Below are positions 21,229-32,769 of a stretch of DNA of 64,000 nt, one piece after another (position 1 is the stretch's first letter; each line of letters starts with the position of its first letter). Below the pieces are notes generated by a model. That model did not search any database. It saw nothing but the letters and a program-made list of their open reading frames with translations, and had not been told where the DNA came from. Source of the DNA: Trichosphaerium sp. ATCC 40318 (lineage: Eukaryota > Discosea > Flabellinia > Trichosidae); contig JALMLS010000149.1 of assembly GCA_038496445.1 (NCBI GenBank), positions 124,001-188,000 of the forward strand, in the 5' to 3' direction. Position numbers and translations under genes: made by a program.

Positions 21229-24200
21229 TTACTGACCTTGTCCAGTAGCGGCACCAAGGAAACCGCCAGCTTGTTGGAACAAGTTGATTGGGTTGTCACC
21301 GGATGTGATCATGTAACCCTTCAAGCCCAATGATTGCAAGAGTTTTACTTGCATTTCTGGTCCGGCTTGGGCGATGGCCTTGATTGTATCGGCACCAATG
21401 GCGTCAACAACACCCTTGAATTTACCACCTTCGATACCTGCCAAGTCACGTGCTTTTTGGATCTCCAATTCGTTGAGAGCCTTTTGGTGAGCAATCTCGG
21501 CTTCTTGTTTGCTGGTAGATTGGGCCAATTCAGCTTCAGCACGGATGCTGTTAGCTTGGGATTGAAGTTCAGCTTGTTTGACAGCGGCTTCACCTTCAAT
21601 TTGAGCGGCAGCAGCGCGAGCGCGAGCCTCGGCTGTAGCTTGACCAGAGGCTTCTACGACAGCGCTCTTGGCTTGGAGTTCGATGAGTGAGGTTCTGGCT
21701 TTTTCGGCTTCAGCTTCATCGTTAATCTTTTGACGTTCGAGACGACCACGGGCTTCTTGTTCACGGCGCTCTGCTTCGTGTCTGGCAGCGGCTTCTTGGG
21801 ACTTGGTTGTGATCTCGATGGCCAATTGGACGGATTTTTGAAGAGCGTCACGGGTTCTTTGATCGACAGGCTCGACGGATTGGATATCGATGTTGGTGAT
21901 GAACAAGTTGTTGGAGCTGAAAGAGAATCTGTTCTTGACACCAGAAGCGTCCTTGCCGAATACGGCTTCGCGGATGATCAAGGCGGAGTTCTTGTGGAAG
22001 TCGTCGAAGGTAACGGAAGCGACACATCCACGGACACGGGAAGCGATGGCTTTGCAGGCATCACCAACGAAATCTGGTACGGAGAAGATCTTGGTAGAGT
22101 CTTCTGGATCCTCACGATCAACTTCAAAGTGCCAGTTGTATGAGAGTTTCAAAGACAAACGAGCGTGATCGCTGGTTTCGACAATGACGATATCGGTCAT
22201 AAAGTCAGGACCCAACAACAAGTGGAGGGCTTTGATGACATGTGGGCGCTTTGGCTTGTCACCAGACAAAGACAAGACTGAGAAGTGCTCATCAGGGCCA
22301 AGCATGACAAGTTCAGGACCGAAGACAACGCGAGACTAAGGACAGAAGGTAAGAAGATGTACTTGTAAAAAAAAAATTGAAAATAGAGAAGAATTTGTTT
22401 GTAGCGTACCTGTTTGGCTTTGTAATCGTAGATTTGTACAGCAGCGTTGTGTGGTGTACGGTAGGTGACGACACGGGTCTTGTCGCGGGCACCGCCAGAT
22501 TTGGAACCACCACGGGATGATCTGTCTGGGCCAGCAGACAATTCTTTGGCGATGAGGGTCTCAACAACGTCTGGGAGTGTTTTTGACCACAATTCTTCGT
22601 AAGGAGACAACATGTATGCTGTTCCAGTGACGGCTCTGACGCGACCGGTCTTCAAATCACGGACGTAGATACCTTCGTTTTCGTCGAGTGGAATTGCTCT
22701 GCGCTTCTCCATGATCTCTACTTGGGTTGGTGGGACGTAGTCGCAAGGACCGTAGATCATCCATCTGTCACCAGGTTTTCTGGTGTCTTCGCCCTCTTTG
22801 AAACCTTCACGAGCACGGAGCAAGAGTGCTTCCTCTGAATCGAGAACGTGTACGTTTTGGATGCCAGATTCGAGTCTCTCACCAGGACGCAAGAAGAAAG
22901 ATACTTCTCCCTTTTTGAGGACACGTTTACCCATTTGTGGTTTGCCGTCTTCGCCGATTGGGTCAACAATGACGGAGTATTGGCGGGATGTGAGAGTTGT
23001 AATTTTTACTTCACCAATAACCTTTTCGTATACGTCAGGAAGGTGAGTCTCAGCATCGGCAATGGTTACAAGCCATTCTTCACCGGCTTTTCTTTCTTTA
23101 CCAAAGACATCTACACAAAAGGTAAGCTACAATCCACGTGTAGTAAAATAGTTCACTGAAGCGAACCAGAAAATACTCAGAAAGTGACGTACCAACGAAG
23201 GTTCTTGTGGCTTGTAAGTGCAAAGCTTTTTTCTCTGTGAGGACGTATGCGGAGATAGTAGCTGTGACTTGTTCCTCAACGCCAGGGAGGAAAGCACCAG
23301 ATTCGCGTACTAACCATTCTTCACCAGCTTTTCTGTTAGTGCCGGCTCTGTCGACGAAAGCTTTTGAAGCTCTCAAGCGAAGGGCTTGATTTGGGAGAAC
23401 GATCTTAGCGCGAACGATTTCGACTACTTGGACCTCTACGCGAGGCAAGTATGTGCCAGGACCTTCAAACAACCACTAGAAAAACAACGTTAGAATAGGT
23501 TTTGGAAATGTTTTTTTGTTTGTGAATGAAAACCGTTGCTTTGAATTTTCTTAAAAAGAGCAAAGAGTTGTAAAAAACAGCGCAAAACAGTACCTCGTCA
23601 CCAGCAACGCGTGTTTTTTCACCATCTTCGAAATCTCTGATGCATCTAAGGCGTAGAGCTGTGTTTGGTGCAACAACTAGCGCAAATGTTAGCGGAGTGG
23701 TAATGAGAGCGTTTTAAAGGGTGGCGTCCATTATTTGAAAGCAAAAACAAAAAGAAAAAAAAAAGACGTTTAGAAAAAATAACTATGTAGCGTAACGTAC
23801 CTTGCAATGGGCTTACTTTACCATACAATTTCTCACCTAAAGGACGTTAATTTTTCCACGAAACTAGATCGAATAAAAAAAGTTTTCTTACCAGGGTACA
23901 ATGGGAAAGGATCTTGCTCAAAACGGATCTCTTCGTCACCGTGGGAGATTTTGATCTGACCTAGACGGTCAACGACAACTTTGCCGTCTGCTTGTCTAAA
24001 TCTTTTGTCAGTTTTTGATTTTTCTTGTTTTAAAACGCGGCAAAAAGGCCGAAACTGCACTACGCACCTTTGCACAGGATTCTGGATGATGCAGTAGTGG
24101 CGAGGAGGCACCATAATCATAGCGGTAGGACCAGCGATAACTTTTTCGTGGTCTTGTCTTGTGAACGTCTGAGGACCGACCTCAACGAGTGTTACATTCC

Positions 24201-24323
24201 TAAACACAAAACGTTAGTCTAAAAAAAGGACTTGGAGTGAGTTTTATTGTACTTGTTGTTATCCAAGACGTGAATGTAATGGTAAGGTTTGATACGGATT
24301 ACAGCAGGTTCAGAGCGCGACAT
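21229..24323 (-). CDS. mvp: Major vault protein
   Basis: About eight exons encode roughly 850 residues, the usual MVP length. The start [20 protein letters not shown] followed by DNN matches the conserved N-terminus. MVP repeats follow, with [71 protein letters not shown] and [20 protein letters not shown]. The shoulder domain is SPFH-like ([20 protein letters not shown]). The long cap helix is Ala/Glu/Gln-rich ([20 protein letters not shown]). The C-terminus is short and Gly-rich ([10 protein letters not shown]). MVP is the shell subunit of the vault ribonucleoprotein particle, 78 copies in animals. Base composition is clearly more GC-rich in the cap-helix exon than in neighbouring genes, suggesting codon bias from high expression. 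Confidence 0.96.
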
Positions 24324-25101
24324 GTTTGGGTTTATTCAGCTGCTTGTTTCGCTTGACTGTGATGAGAATATGCTGAGGTAAAGTGGTTGAAAACTCCCAA
24401 ATTTCAAAACTTTGCAGAAACCAGGAAAAGGCCAGAACCGTAATTTTGAACAAATTTCGACGAAGAATTGTGAGTCTGTTCGCGTGCGGGCGTTTGTTAT
24501 CTCACTTTCTTTCGCTTACAAGCTTCAATAAACGTTTTTCCCAAATTGTGAAATTCACCAATGTTTTGTGCACCGCCAGAGCATTCAGTGCTCTGGTTGT
24601 TTGTACATAAGGGTCTTTAGAGCTCTCTTTGCCACCGGTACATTTTTAGCCTGCATTAGTACTACGTACAGTTTTATATAAAACACAAAAATTCTTGAAC
24701 ACTTTTTGTGTAGCGCAAGTGATGCCTTTTTTCGTATTGTGAGTATGTCAGCTTTGAATTGTTTTACGGAAAAACATAGAAAAAATGTTAACTTGGATTG
24801 CTTACGTAAGCTTACGAGCTCTTTCTCTGATTTGTTTACGTCAGACGGTGGTCTTTCATGAAAATCACTAGTGGCTACTCTTTACAAACTCTAGATCTCG
24901 AAATTATAGCACGCGTAGCAACATATAGAGTCCTTTGCAGCAACGCGTTGAAAGCCAAAGATGTCACTCAGTTGCAATTCCAAAGTTGGCCAACACAACG
25001 TAAATCACAATAGGCTAGAAAGTGCATAAACTAGTTTTTTATTGGGCATTTACTAGTTACGTTGCTTTTGTTTCAACAGCTGTATCTCAGTTATATTTAA
25101 G
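24324..25101. other. Intergenic region upstream of MVP, with a stem-loop
   Basis: This 778-bp gap contains the MVP promoter and the 3' flank of the SOD gene. A 75-codon plus-strand ORF (24383-24610, starting MVENSQISKLCRNQ) has no recognisable motif and is probably chance. A perfect stem-loop lies at 24576-24596 and is listed separately. I saw no vault-RNA box A/box B pair. Confidence 0.4.
24576..24596 (+). repeat. Perfect 8-bp stem-loop CCAGAGCA-TTCAG-TGCTCTGG
   Basis: Arms 24576-24583 and 24589-24596 are exact reverse complements with a 5-nt loop. It sits in non-coding DNA about 250 bp upstream of the MVP start, on the far side from MVP transcription. It could be a structured RNA, an RNA 3' end or a chance hairpin. 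Confidence 0.4.
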
Positions 25102-25991
25102 TTACAATTTTGCTTCAGCGTTCTTCCAGTTAACAAGACTCCACCAAGCTTCAATGTAAGAAGCGCGAGCGTTTCTGTAGTCAACATAGTACTACATAAA
25201 ATTAATCAGCAAAACAATTAATTAGTTTTTTATAAAAGAACGTACAGCATGCTCCCAAACATCACAGCAAAGAATTGGGACTTTACCGTCGCTCAATGGG
25301 CAGCCAGCGTCGTGTGTAGCACAAACCTCAAGTTTGTCGCCGTTCTTAACGAGCCAAGCCCAACCGGAGCCAAAGTGGGTTCCAGCAGCAGTGGTGAAAG
25401 CCTAAGAGCGCCATAAGTCATTACAAACGTAATTGAACATCACTTGTGAAGTCTAAATTGCTTTAAAACCAACTGTGTACCTTTTTGAATGAAGCGAAGT
25501 CACCGAAAGAAGCGTTGATGGCTTCAGCGAGTTTGCCAGTTGGCTCACCACCACACTAGAAACAAAAGCGGTAAGAAAGTGGCCATTTCTGTGCGGTACA
25601 TTTGCTTTTGAAAAAAAAATACGTACACCTGGTCCCATTGATTGCCAATAGAAGGTGTGGTTGAAGATTTGAGCGGCTAGGTTGTACGCCTTTCCCTTCT
25701 CAGTTTTGATGATTTCCTCAACGGACTTTTTTTCAAGATCAGTGCCCTAGGTGGTTTTAGAGCTATCGAATGAGTAGAGAGTGCTCTAACCTTTGCCAAA
25801 GCATTGAGTTTGTTTACGTAGCCTTGGTGGTGCTTGCCGTAGTGGTACTCAATTGTCTCTTGGCTGATTTTTGGTGCAAGAGCGTCTTTTGCCCAAGGGA
25901 GAGGAGGAAGTGTGTAACTAGGTAGCGTTAATACATTGGCGCTAATATCGCAAAGAAATACAAACAATAGAGGTCGTGTTGCGTACCTCAT
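25102..25991 (-). CDS. sodB: Iron superoxide dismutase
   Basis: Five short exons encode about 200 residues. The first exon holds only ATG-AG; spliced on, it gives [15 protein letters not shown]. Fe/Mn-SOD motifs follow: [17 protein letters not shown] with metal-binding His; [14 protein letters not shown], with the second metal His and the Gln typical of Fe enzymes; [10 protein letters not shown]; and [20 protein letters not shown], with the metal Asp and His. All four ligands are present. The Gln in the AAQ position and the AGCPLSDGK loop favour iron over manganese. No organelle presequence is visible with this start, so a cytosolic enzyme is the simplest reading, though an upstream exon cannot be excluded. 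It converts superoxide to H2O2 and O2. Confidence 0.93.
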
Positions 25992-27440
25992 TTTTTTATC
26001 GATGACGAAATATTTTTGGTTTCCAAAGTCATTGCATTAAGTACAGGTGCTTCGTATATCATCATGAATTCGTACCTGAACGTCAGAATGCGCATTGGTT
26101 CGGGCAAAAGAAACTGACACGTAATTGTCCGAGATGCTTTTTACGCCAGTTAATGGGCGCTGGAGCGTATGTAGATGCGGTGTCGTATCTTCCGCTAGTT
26201 TCTCCTTTATAGAGGCGTTGTTATTATCTACTATAGCTGAGTGATTACTCTACTACGACAGCGCACTAATCTACAGCTTATGAAGCGTTATTATTTTTTG
26301 CAGCGTGTCATCGCTTATGGTTGGTTACAACGAATAGCGCGCCACTAGTGTAACAGGAAACCACGCTAAATATTCTTAACGGTTTCAGTGATAGTGTGAC
26401 ATACAAATACAAACAACCTGCTTCTTTGATTTCGAGAACTTGAACAAACAATGTTCTGAAGGTGCTTCTTTGGTTTTTTTGCTTGATTTGTTGTGATTGT
26501 ATTGTAGGTAGCCTGGCTCAAAGGTGCGACAACTTCCATTAAATCTGAAACTATTAAATCTCACTTTATACTTGCACTTGCTGTTTGCCACTATTTTCAA
26601 TTGTTTGTTTTGAACTTTATTGTCACTAATTGTGCCAATTAACAGACCACCACATACAATTCGTAATCATTTTACTAGTCATCTTCGGTTGCTCTATCAT
26701 TATTCTCATTGCAGGAAACAATTACTACACTTATGAGTAGATTGTAAAGTTGACGTCATAATTGTACATACAGTCGTCTACAATATAAAAAAAACTCATA
26801 GATGTCGGTTGAACGCGGTCTAGCCACCAGAATGACATAACAGCGCTACCTAGTTGTTGCAGTGCCAAAAATACTTGTCCATTTTTCTCCCTTTATCATC
26901 CAACAGGCCGATAATGAAACCTACTTTTTTATTTGTTCTTTTCTGTATTTGTAACAACATCAGTCGTTTCTGGAGCTGCATTGTGGTTTTTATTACTTCT
27001 ATGCAGTTATGAATTGGTCTCTAATTTACACTAGCAGTCGTACAGCCCAATAGGGTGTATAACTAACGTAGTGATGCCACTGAGATCATGTGTAAAACAT
27101 TCAAACCAAAAAAACCTAATCGGAGTTTATAGTTATTTTCACTAATTACCAGCAGTTGGTGATGCAAACAACTTGATCTTTAACGATCCCAAGCCACCAA
27201 AAACTACAGTTTCGCAAAAGCGATAAAACGTTATTGTTATCAAGACACGATCGCTTGTAAGATCGCAGAGGTAGGCAAGAATAGTACTTCTTTTTCCTTC
27301 TTCAAACGGATCTAATAAAACAAATATGTCACTAAAACTCTGATGTAGCAGTGGACAAAATGCTTTTATATATATTACGAAACGCATTGAATAGTAAGTA
27401 TTAAAAATATAGCAGCGTGTATGTAACGGTCCATATACGA
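25992..27440. other. Region of unresolved small or spliced coding potential
   Basis: No secure gene was found. Short open pieces include a plus-strand single-membrane-helix ORF ending at TAG 26739-26741 (QFVIILLVIFGCSIIILIAG then NNYYTYE) and a second hydrophobic plus-strand piece near 26950-27030 (SVFVTTSVVSGAALWFLLLL). There is also a Cys-containing plus-strand frame near 26045-26197 (GQKKLTRNCPRCFLRQLMGA). These may be exons of small membrane proteins, but I cannot place starts or join them in frame with confidence. Confidence 0.3.
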
Positions 27441-27785
27441 ATCACGTGTTTAGTTTTTGGTGAGGGTAGTGAGTTTTTGAAAATAACTGAACACTTGTGG
27501 CGTTCCATAATCCTCTTTCAAATATTCGCGCGTAGTTAACGTGTTCCTCAGCCCTTTTGCGGAAAAATAAACTTCCCAAGTACCCGAACAAATACAGCGC
27601 AACAATTTCAAGGCGACTGAAAAAGGCACCAGTGATCTGCTGTATTCGTACCGCAACTGACTTGAAGAAAAAAAAAAACACATAAAAACCCATTAGTCCT
27701 TGAAGTTGTGCACCAACCCAAACCATCAGAACGAAACCGCCAATTAGCTGTCAAGCCACACGGTGCTTCATTTCGAATTAATGTT
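27142..27785 (-). CDS. Possible small multi-pass membrane protein (spliced, provisional)
   Basis: Minus-strand pieces read QLIGGFVLMVWVGAQLQGLM, then VRIQQITGAFFSRLEIVALY and LFGYLGSLFFRKRAEEHVNY. Further downstream comes DPFEEGKRSTILAYLCDLTS and then VLITITFYRFCETVVFGGLG. Hydrophobic and basic segments alternate as in a membrane protein with cytosolic loops. The boundaries are open-frame limits, not proven exons. The start codon is not identified and the link between the 27.44-27.72 kb and 27.14-27.39 kb pieces is inferred. I do not recognise the family. Confidence 0.3.
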
Positions 27786-28252
27786 CAAATAAATTTCACA
27801 AATTGCCTCGCAGTTTCTCTTGAGCCTCCAATTAACGTAGATTAATAATGGTACGGTTTAATAGATGTACCGATTATCAAATCTCCGAACTACCCTCATG
27901 AAGTTAAATATAAAACATTGTGTACAAAAACTAGACCGTGGAAACCTCTTTCGTTTTGCGTACTGCGGGATGTTTCGCGCTCTCAGAATTTTTGTTGAAG
28001 ATGACGGGATTCATTCGGCACATCATGAGAGCTGCAAGTTTCTGTAAAAAACCCAATAAGTCAAAAATGACGGACAATTTCCGAGTGACTTAACGAAACT
28101 AGTGGCTCGTGCCGTATTTAGCAAACGTGTTCGCGACTGCACCAGTGGCAACGACTCAGCAAATACTACAAATATATATTAAAAGATCCGGATAACAGGG
28201 GAGCGCTAGTGACTAACAACAAAACACTTGACAATAACAATTACTACGAAAA

Positions 28253-29538
28253 ATGTCCAACCTGTCTTTTGAAGAGCTAAAACTTGAATATCACGTGGGA
28301 AGAACACTAGGAACAGGAAATACATCGCAAGTAATAAAAGGAAGAGAAAGATCAAAACCACATCGTAAGGTTGCTCTTAAGGCAATAACAGCAAGGTTCA
28401 TGCGAAAACACAAAGAACTCGTCGAAAATGAGATAAAGTTTATGCAAGGGCTAAACCACGACCATATAATAGAACTATATGATGTAACTGAATGCCAAGG
28501 TACGAAACGAATGGCTAAAACCAACAACAATGCGGACAAAAAAAATTTATCCGCGCTCTACGCGCGTAAAGAGAAAATCGATCGTTTGGTGAAAATCTCC
28601 AACAATTATCACGTGATTAAATTCACGCGAACTTTTTATTTTACTACATTTTTCACTTGAATTTCTTTTCTCATTCTTTTAACTGACGTTTCAACATAGG
28701 CCTTCCTGTACTTGTTTTCGAGATTGCTGAAGGAACACTACATGACCTAGTTCGCGCCCAACATTTCTTGTTTGATCATCGCTTGGTACAATCTATTCTC
28801 AAGCAAGTCCTTGAAGGATTAAAGTACATACACTCACGTAATTATCTCCACGGTGGTACGTATAAATGAATCAAAACAGTAAAAAAAAAACGCCGGGCGT
28901 CAAAATCCCAAAAAACCCTAAAAATCAAATTGTCATTCGTAGTTTCTTTTGTGCTTTAGTGTTGACGTCAACATAAAATTAAAATAATAAACTCACTTGT
29001 CATTCTAGATATCAAGCTTGGTAATCTGCTCGTTGGAAGAGACAAGAAGATAAAAATCGCTGACTTCGGTTTCGCGTCAAAAATCCACGACGCTTGGTCT
29101 GGAAAGTTAAGCTTAAACGGAACACCTGAATACATCCCACCTGAGTGCTTCATATTGAAAAAATGGAACGAAAAATTCGATATCTGGAGTCTCGGTATTG
29201 TATGCTTCGTATTACTTGCAAGAAAGTTCCCAATTCGTGTAAGAGACATGAAAGAATTTTCGAAACAAATGAAGGAGCTACACAAGAACGGAGGATACGA
29301 CTGGGTGGAGTATCAGAAGACATACAGATTTACAGATGACACAGTTGACTTCCTCAAATTAATACTAGAACCTGATGTAAAACAAAGATTAACAGCTCAG
29401 GAATGCCTAGACACAGCGTGGGTATCAAAAGGTAAATCAAAAAAGTCAAAAAGATCCAAAAAAGATAAGAAACCTAAGAAGAATAAATCACAGAGTAAAT
29501 TGACCTTTGGTGGTCTTCTTCTAAAAGTTGGCGCTTAG
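28253..29538 (+). CDS. Serine/threonine protein kinase with HGD catalytic loop
   Basis: Three exons give about 310 residues. The glycine loop is GRTLGTGNTSQVIKG, the ATP lysine is in KVALKAI, and the alpha-C Glu lies in LVENEIKFM. The catalytic loop is YLHGDIKLGNLLVG: the usual Arg of HRD is Gly, while Asp, Lys and Asn remain. The metal motif is KIADFGFA, and the activation segment ends GTPEYIPPE. FDIWSLGIVCFVLLARKFPI is the F helix. The C-terminal tail is very Lys/Ser-rich (SKKSKRSKKDKKPKKNKSQS), which could bind nucleic acid or act as a nuclear signal. The two introns (about 200 and 150 nt) are clearly longer than most in the window. Non-RD kinases often do not need activation-loop phosphorylation. 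The subfamily is not assigned. Confidence 0.88.
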
Positions 29539-29644
29539 ATATATTACTCCCAGCACCACAAAAAAAATATATGTAAATATGTACATAATAATTTAATGTG
29601 AATATAAATAAAACCAAATGTATAAATCACGACATTTCACGTTT

Positions 29645-30000
29645 TTATTTTCGAAAGAAACCGTTTCTTTCAAGCAATCTCCGTCTTGTGTCCGTTCCTA
29701 CACATTGTATTTCTCTTCCGGAAAGTAACGTATACGCCTGGAATATGTAGAATAAGGTCTAGCATAATAAATTGGTAAAGAGACCGTGCTTTATTACCAC
29801 ATCGTGGAAGTTCTATATTAAGATTTATTTTTCAATAGAACTTCGCGTTGTATAACGTTATCTGGATGTAAGCCCATTCTGGAACTTATACAAAAAATTA
29901 CCCGGCAATACAAGAAATGTATTTATTCCTTTGTATTGGTAGGTTCTCGAGTCCTGTAGCTGTTACAAATTGGTCATTTCGCTAACCCAAAAATAACCAG
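29645..30000 (-). CDS. Possible small spliced gene (provisional)
   Basis: A minus-strand frame ends QAYTLLSGREIQCVGTDTRR followed by RLLERNGFFRK and TAA at 29645-29647. Upstream, MGLHPDNVIQRE (about 29873) can be joined to it through two very short putative introns (29 and 35 nt). An earlier piece, TGLENLPIQRNKYISCIAG, may be a preceding exon. Basic C-terminus, about 55-80 residues. I do not recognise it, and the small introns make the model weak. The rest of the 29.54-30.15 kb interval shows nothing else. Confidence 0.3.
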
Positions 30001-30145
30001 TAGTATTGCTAGTTTACATTTTATTACAAATTTATAACGTTGTTTACAATTGTCTTCTACTACTCTCAAGCAAAGCATGTATTAAAAACTTGCTCCTGGT
30101 CGCCTATAAAAACCCTTCTGCGGTCATCAAAACGTTGCCTAGACT

Positions 30146-32470
30146 TCATAAGTATCGAAGTAAAATTTGCTGTAAAAAAACTATACTTGTGTGAGGTTCT
30201 CGTGTATTGGTGTATTGACCATTCAATGGTGATTGTACATGTAATCTTAATGTAGGTTTGGAGTATTTAATAGCTGATACTACTGTATCAATATCCCCTT
30301 GCCATTGGTATGGTATACATACCAAGCACAAACCTATTTATGATCTCAATACATTGGAGATTGTTATTGTTGTTTACCTAGATTATTACACAGTGCCATC
30401 TTCTCGGCGTCCTTTGCAATGCGTTGTGAAGTTACGCTACCTTCCGGAAATACAGTGTAAAAATGTTGCTCGCCTAGGATGTATTAATTAAAAAAAAAGA
30501 ACTTGTTTTTTTTTAACTCGCTCACCTTGATACTCGATTACAAGGTTATGATCTGGAACGAATATATCAACAATAACCGCATCCAATATATGATGCTCTT
30601 CAGAAACGTGTACATCTGGAAAAAGTTTCACAACAATCTCATACAATAGCCTATACAAAAAAAATGAATGAATCAATTTTGTATTTGTTTTCCAGATTTA
30701 CCTTTGCTTTGCCCGCTTTGACAATAGCGTTGAGTTGGTTACTTGAGTATGAGATGCATACGGGTTCAACAGTGGCAATGCAGAGTTCAGGTGCTTTAAA
30801 ATACCATAGCCACCGAGATTAACAAGCTGAGCTTGAGAAATACGTTGCCTAAAGATACGTCAAGAAAAAGCAAGGCAAAAAGCGAAATTTACCATGTACT
30901 GGGAGACTGCACTCCAAGTGCTTTGCTCGCATCTCTAAGGAATTGGAGTTGGTTTTGCTTTTCTATCCAATGGCCGTTTGGATTTTTTGAACGTTTCCAA
31001 GTGTGTTTGTAGTATATACTTTCGAGTGCACGTGTCAGTGAGCCACCAAACCTAAATGCAAAACGACATTAAAAAAAAAAGATCAAAAAAAAGAAGGAAA
31101 TACCTTTTGATTATTTGTGACCCTCCAGCCGATCGTACTCGGTCTACAGGTACATATAACCAATCATCTAATTCTTTGATACCAAGATATAAACCTATGG
31201 TATTAAATTTGTCAATATCATGCTGCCACCATATCCTAGTATTGGATGAAGTTAGCTTCAACTGATTTAACTACCTATTAAGTTTGAAAATCAGGTTTGT
31301 ACGTGAATCTTTGGGAGTGCCATTCTTCGTCTGGTATTAGTGTTTTAAGTGCTTTTGATCTTGAGCCACCAAATCTAGATAAGATAAATTAATTGTGCTT
31401 TGACAACAACCAAAAAAATTGTGTTATTCGTACTGTTTTATTAACCGAGAAGTACGTATGTCTCTTGCATCATACCAATCATTTTTATGTTTTATACGGT
31501 TAGACCGTGCAATAACACCAAGAGCTTCAACTTGGCTATGAGTTTGTGCCCAATAGCCTTTTGGTGCTTGCCTGTTGCCATGCTTAAGAATCGATTCTTA
31601 CAATAGAAAAGAACATAAAAAAACCCAAGCTTGGCAATACCTGAATTTTGACACTTCCCAATCAAAACTCGGTACTGCAGATACCAATGAAGTGGCAATA
31701 GATCCTTTAAAACTAGGATGATATTTGTGAGTGGAACGATAATTGAGTGACTGTTGTGCAGAAAAGTTGCAAGTACATGAACTTATTCGAAAACTCCTTG
31801 GGTATTGCGTTGTTTGGTACATTATACCAATCTTCCATATGCTTTACACATAGGATTTCCGCTAGAGATTCTACATCGTTTCTAGAGCACTGTACACTTA
31901 TTTACAATTAATACAAGGACTTACATAACAAAGTCGAAAAAAAAGAGAGTTGCAAGAAATGGTAGTGTCAGACGTTACCGAAACTTCCATTGTGTCCATT
32001 CAACGGTAGGATACAGTGTGGAGAGCATGTGGTGAACCGATTTTTTGTATCTGTGACCTTCAATAAGTACACAACGACGAAAACAAAAAGTGCGAATTAG
32101 CTGTTTTTTTTTTTGTAGTTTGCGTTTGTCACGTGCTGTTTTAATACAATGTTGCCACCAGCACGTATAAAGTCATGAGGAGTTATAGAATACCAATCTT
32201 GTAGAGTCTTAACACCCAATCTTTTTGCTACATGGTTACATTTTTGACGTTGTTCCTCTACGCCAACGCAACGATCTCTGGCTAAGCGCCTAGTAAGTGT
32301 TGGTACAGTTACACTAAAAGCAATTTTTTTTACGAGCTTGTAACCTGTAGGCGCGAAGAATGACCTATGATCGTTGTGGGAGCGTTTGGTACGCTATATT
32401 CACTATATTTACGGGTTAGTAGAAGGTTGACAAGTAGTAGATATAAATGTAGGTGTAATTGTTTTATCAT
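30146..32470 (-). CDS. Repeat-module protein with C-terminal PD-(D/E)XK-like endonuclease domain
   Basis: At least 13 short exons read in one direction. Repeated modules combine 'QV..L....~~~.DWY.....I...GG' helices with a following 'GS...~L...P...W....F' helix. Examples are LGVKTLQDWYSITPHDFIRA with GGN, RYKKSVHHMLSTLYPTVEWT, LAEILCVKHMEDWYNVP, FKGSIATSLVSAVPSFDWEV, GYWAQTHSQVEALGVIARSN ending in DWYDARDIR, FGGSRSKALKTLIPDEEWHS and GIKELDDWLYVPVDRVRSAG with FGGSLTRALESIYYKHTW. The C-terminal domain has LLYEIVVKLFPDVHVSEEHH, AVIVDIFVPDHNLVIEYQGE, QHF, RIAKDAEKMALCNNLG and VCLVCIPYQWQGDIDTVVSA. This is the E..D..ExQ, H and IP-W layout of DUF559/Vsr-type nucleases. It likely recognises and cuts or binds nucleic acid; substrate unknown. 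The start (a signal-like MIKQLHLHLYLLLVNLLL) is uncertain. Confidence 0.65.
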
Positions 32471-32769
32471 TGTCTCAATTGCTCGAATTATCGATTTAGT
32501 TAAATGTCGTTGGTACCTGTCATTGAAAAGGAGTTCTTGACGTATTTTGTTCGCCTGGCGCGTAATATTGGCCTAAGGAAACCATTAACTGTCATTTGAG
32601 CAAAAAAGAAATATAAGCGTTCAAGACTTCGGGTTAAAACCGGCCTGAAACGGATTTTTGGGTACAAATTAGTACCAAGCGTGAAATATTGCTCATTGGT
32701 ACATTTGGTCACAAAAATGGTCAAAATAGCTCAATTGTTTAGTTTCCTTTTGAGGCAAGCATCTAAAGC
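32471..32769. promoter_or_regulatory. Divergent intergenic region
   Basis: This gap of about 300 bp lies between the provisional start of the nuclease-module gene (-) and the beta-helix protein start (+). A 74-codon minus-strand frame (32500-32724) is open but has no recognisable motif. It might contain an upstream exon of the nuclease gene. Confidence 0.35.

Noticed and set aside
21334-22168. Plus-strand ORFs of 92-137 codons opposite MVP
   Set aside because: They mirror the GC-rich, Ala/Glu-rich MVP cap-helix exon, which has strong family conservation on the minus strand.
26002-26197. Plus-strand small gene starting MTKYFWFPK next to the SOD start
   Set aside because: It needs a 19-nt intron and would start 10 bp from the SOD start codon, with no recognisable family; kept only as unresolved coding potential.
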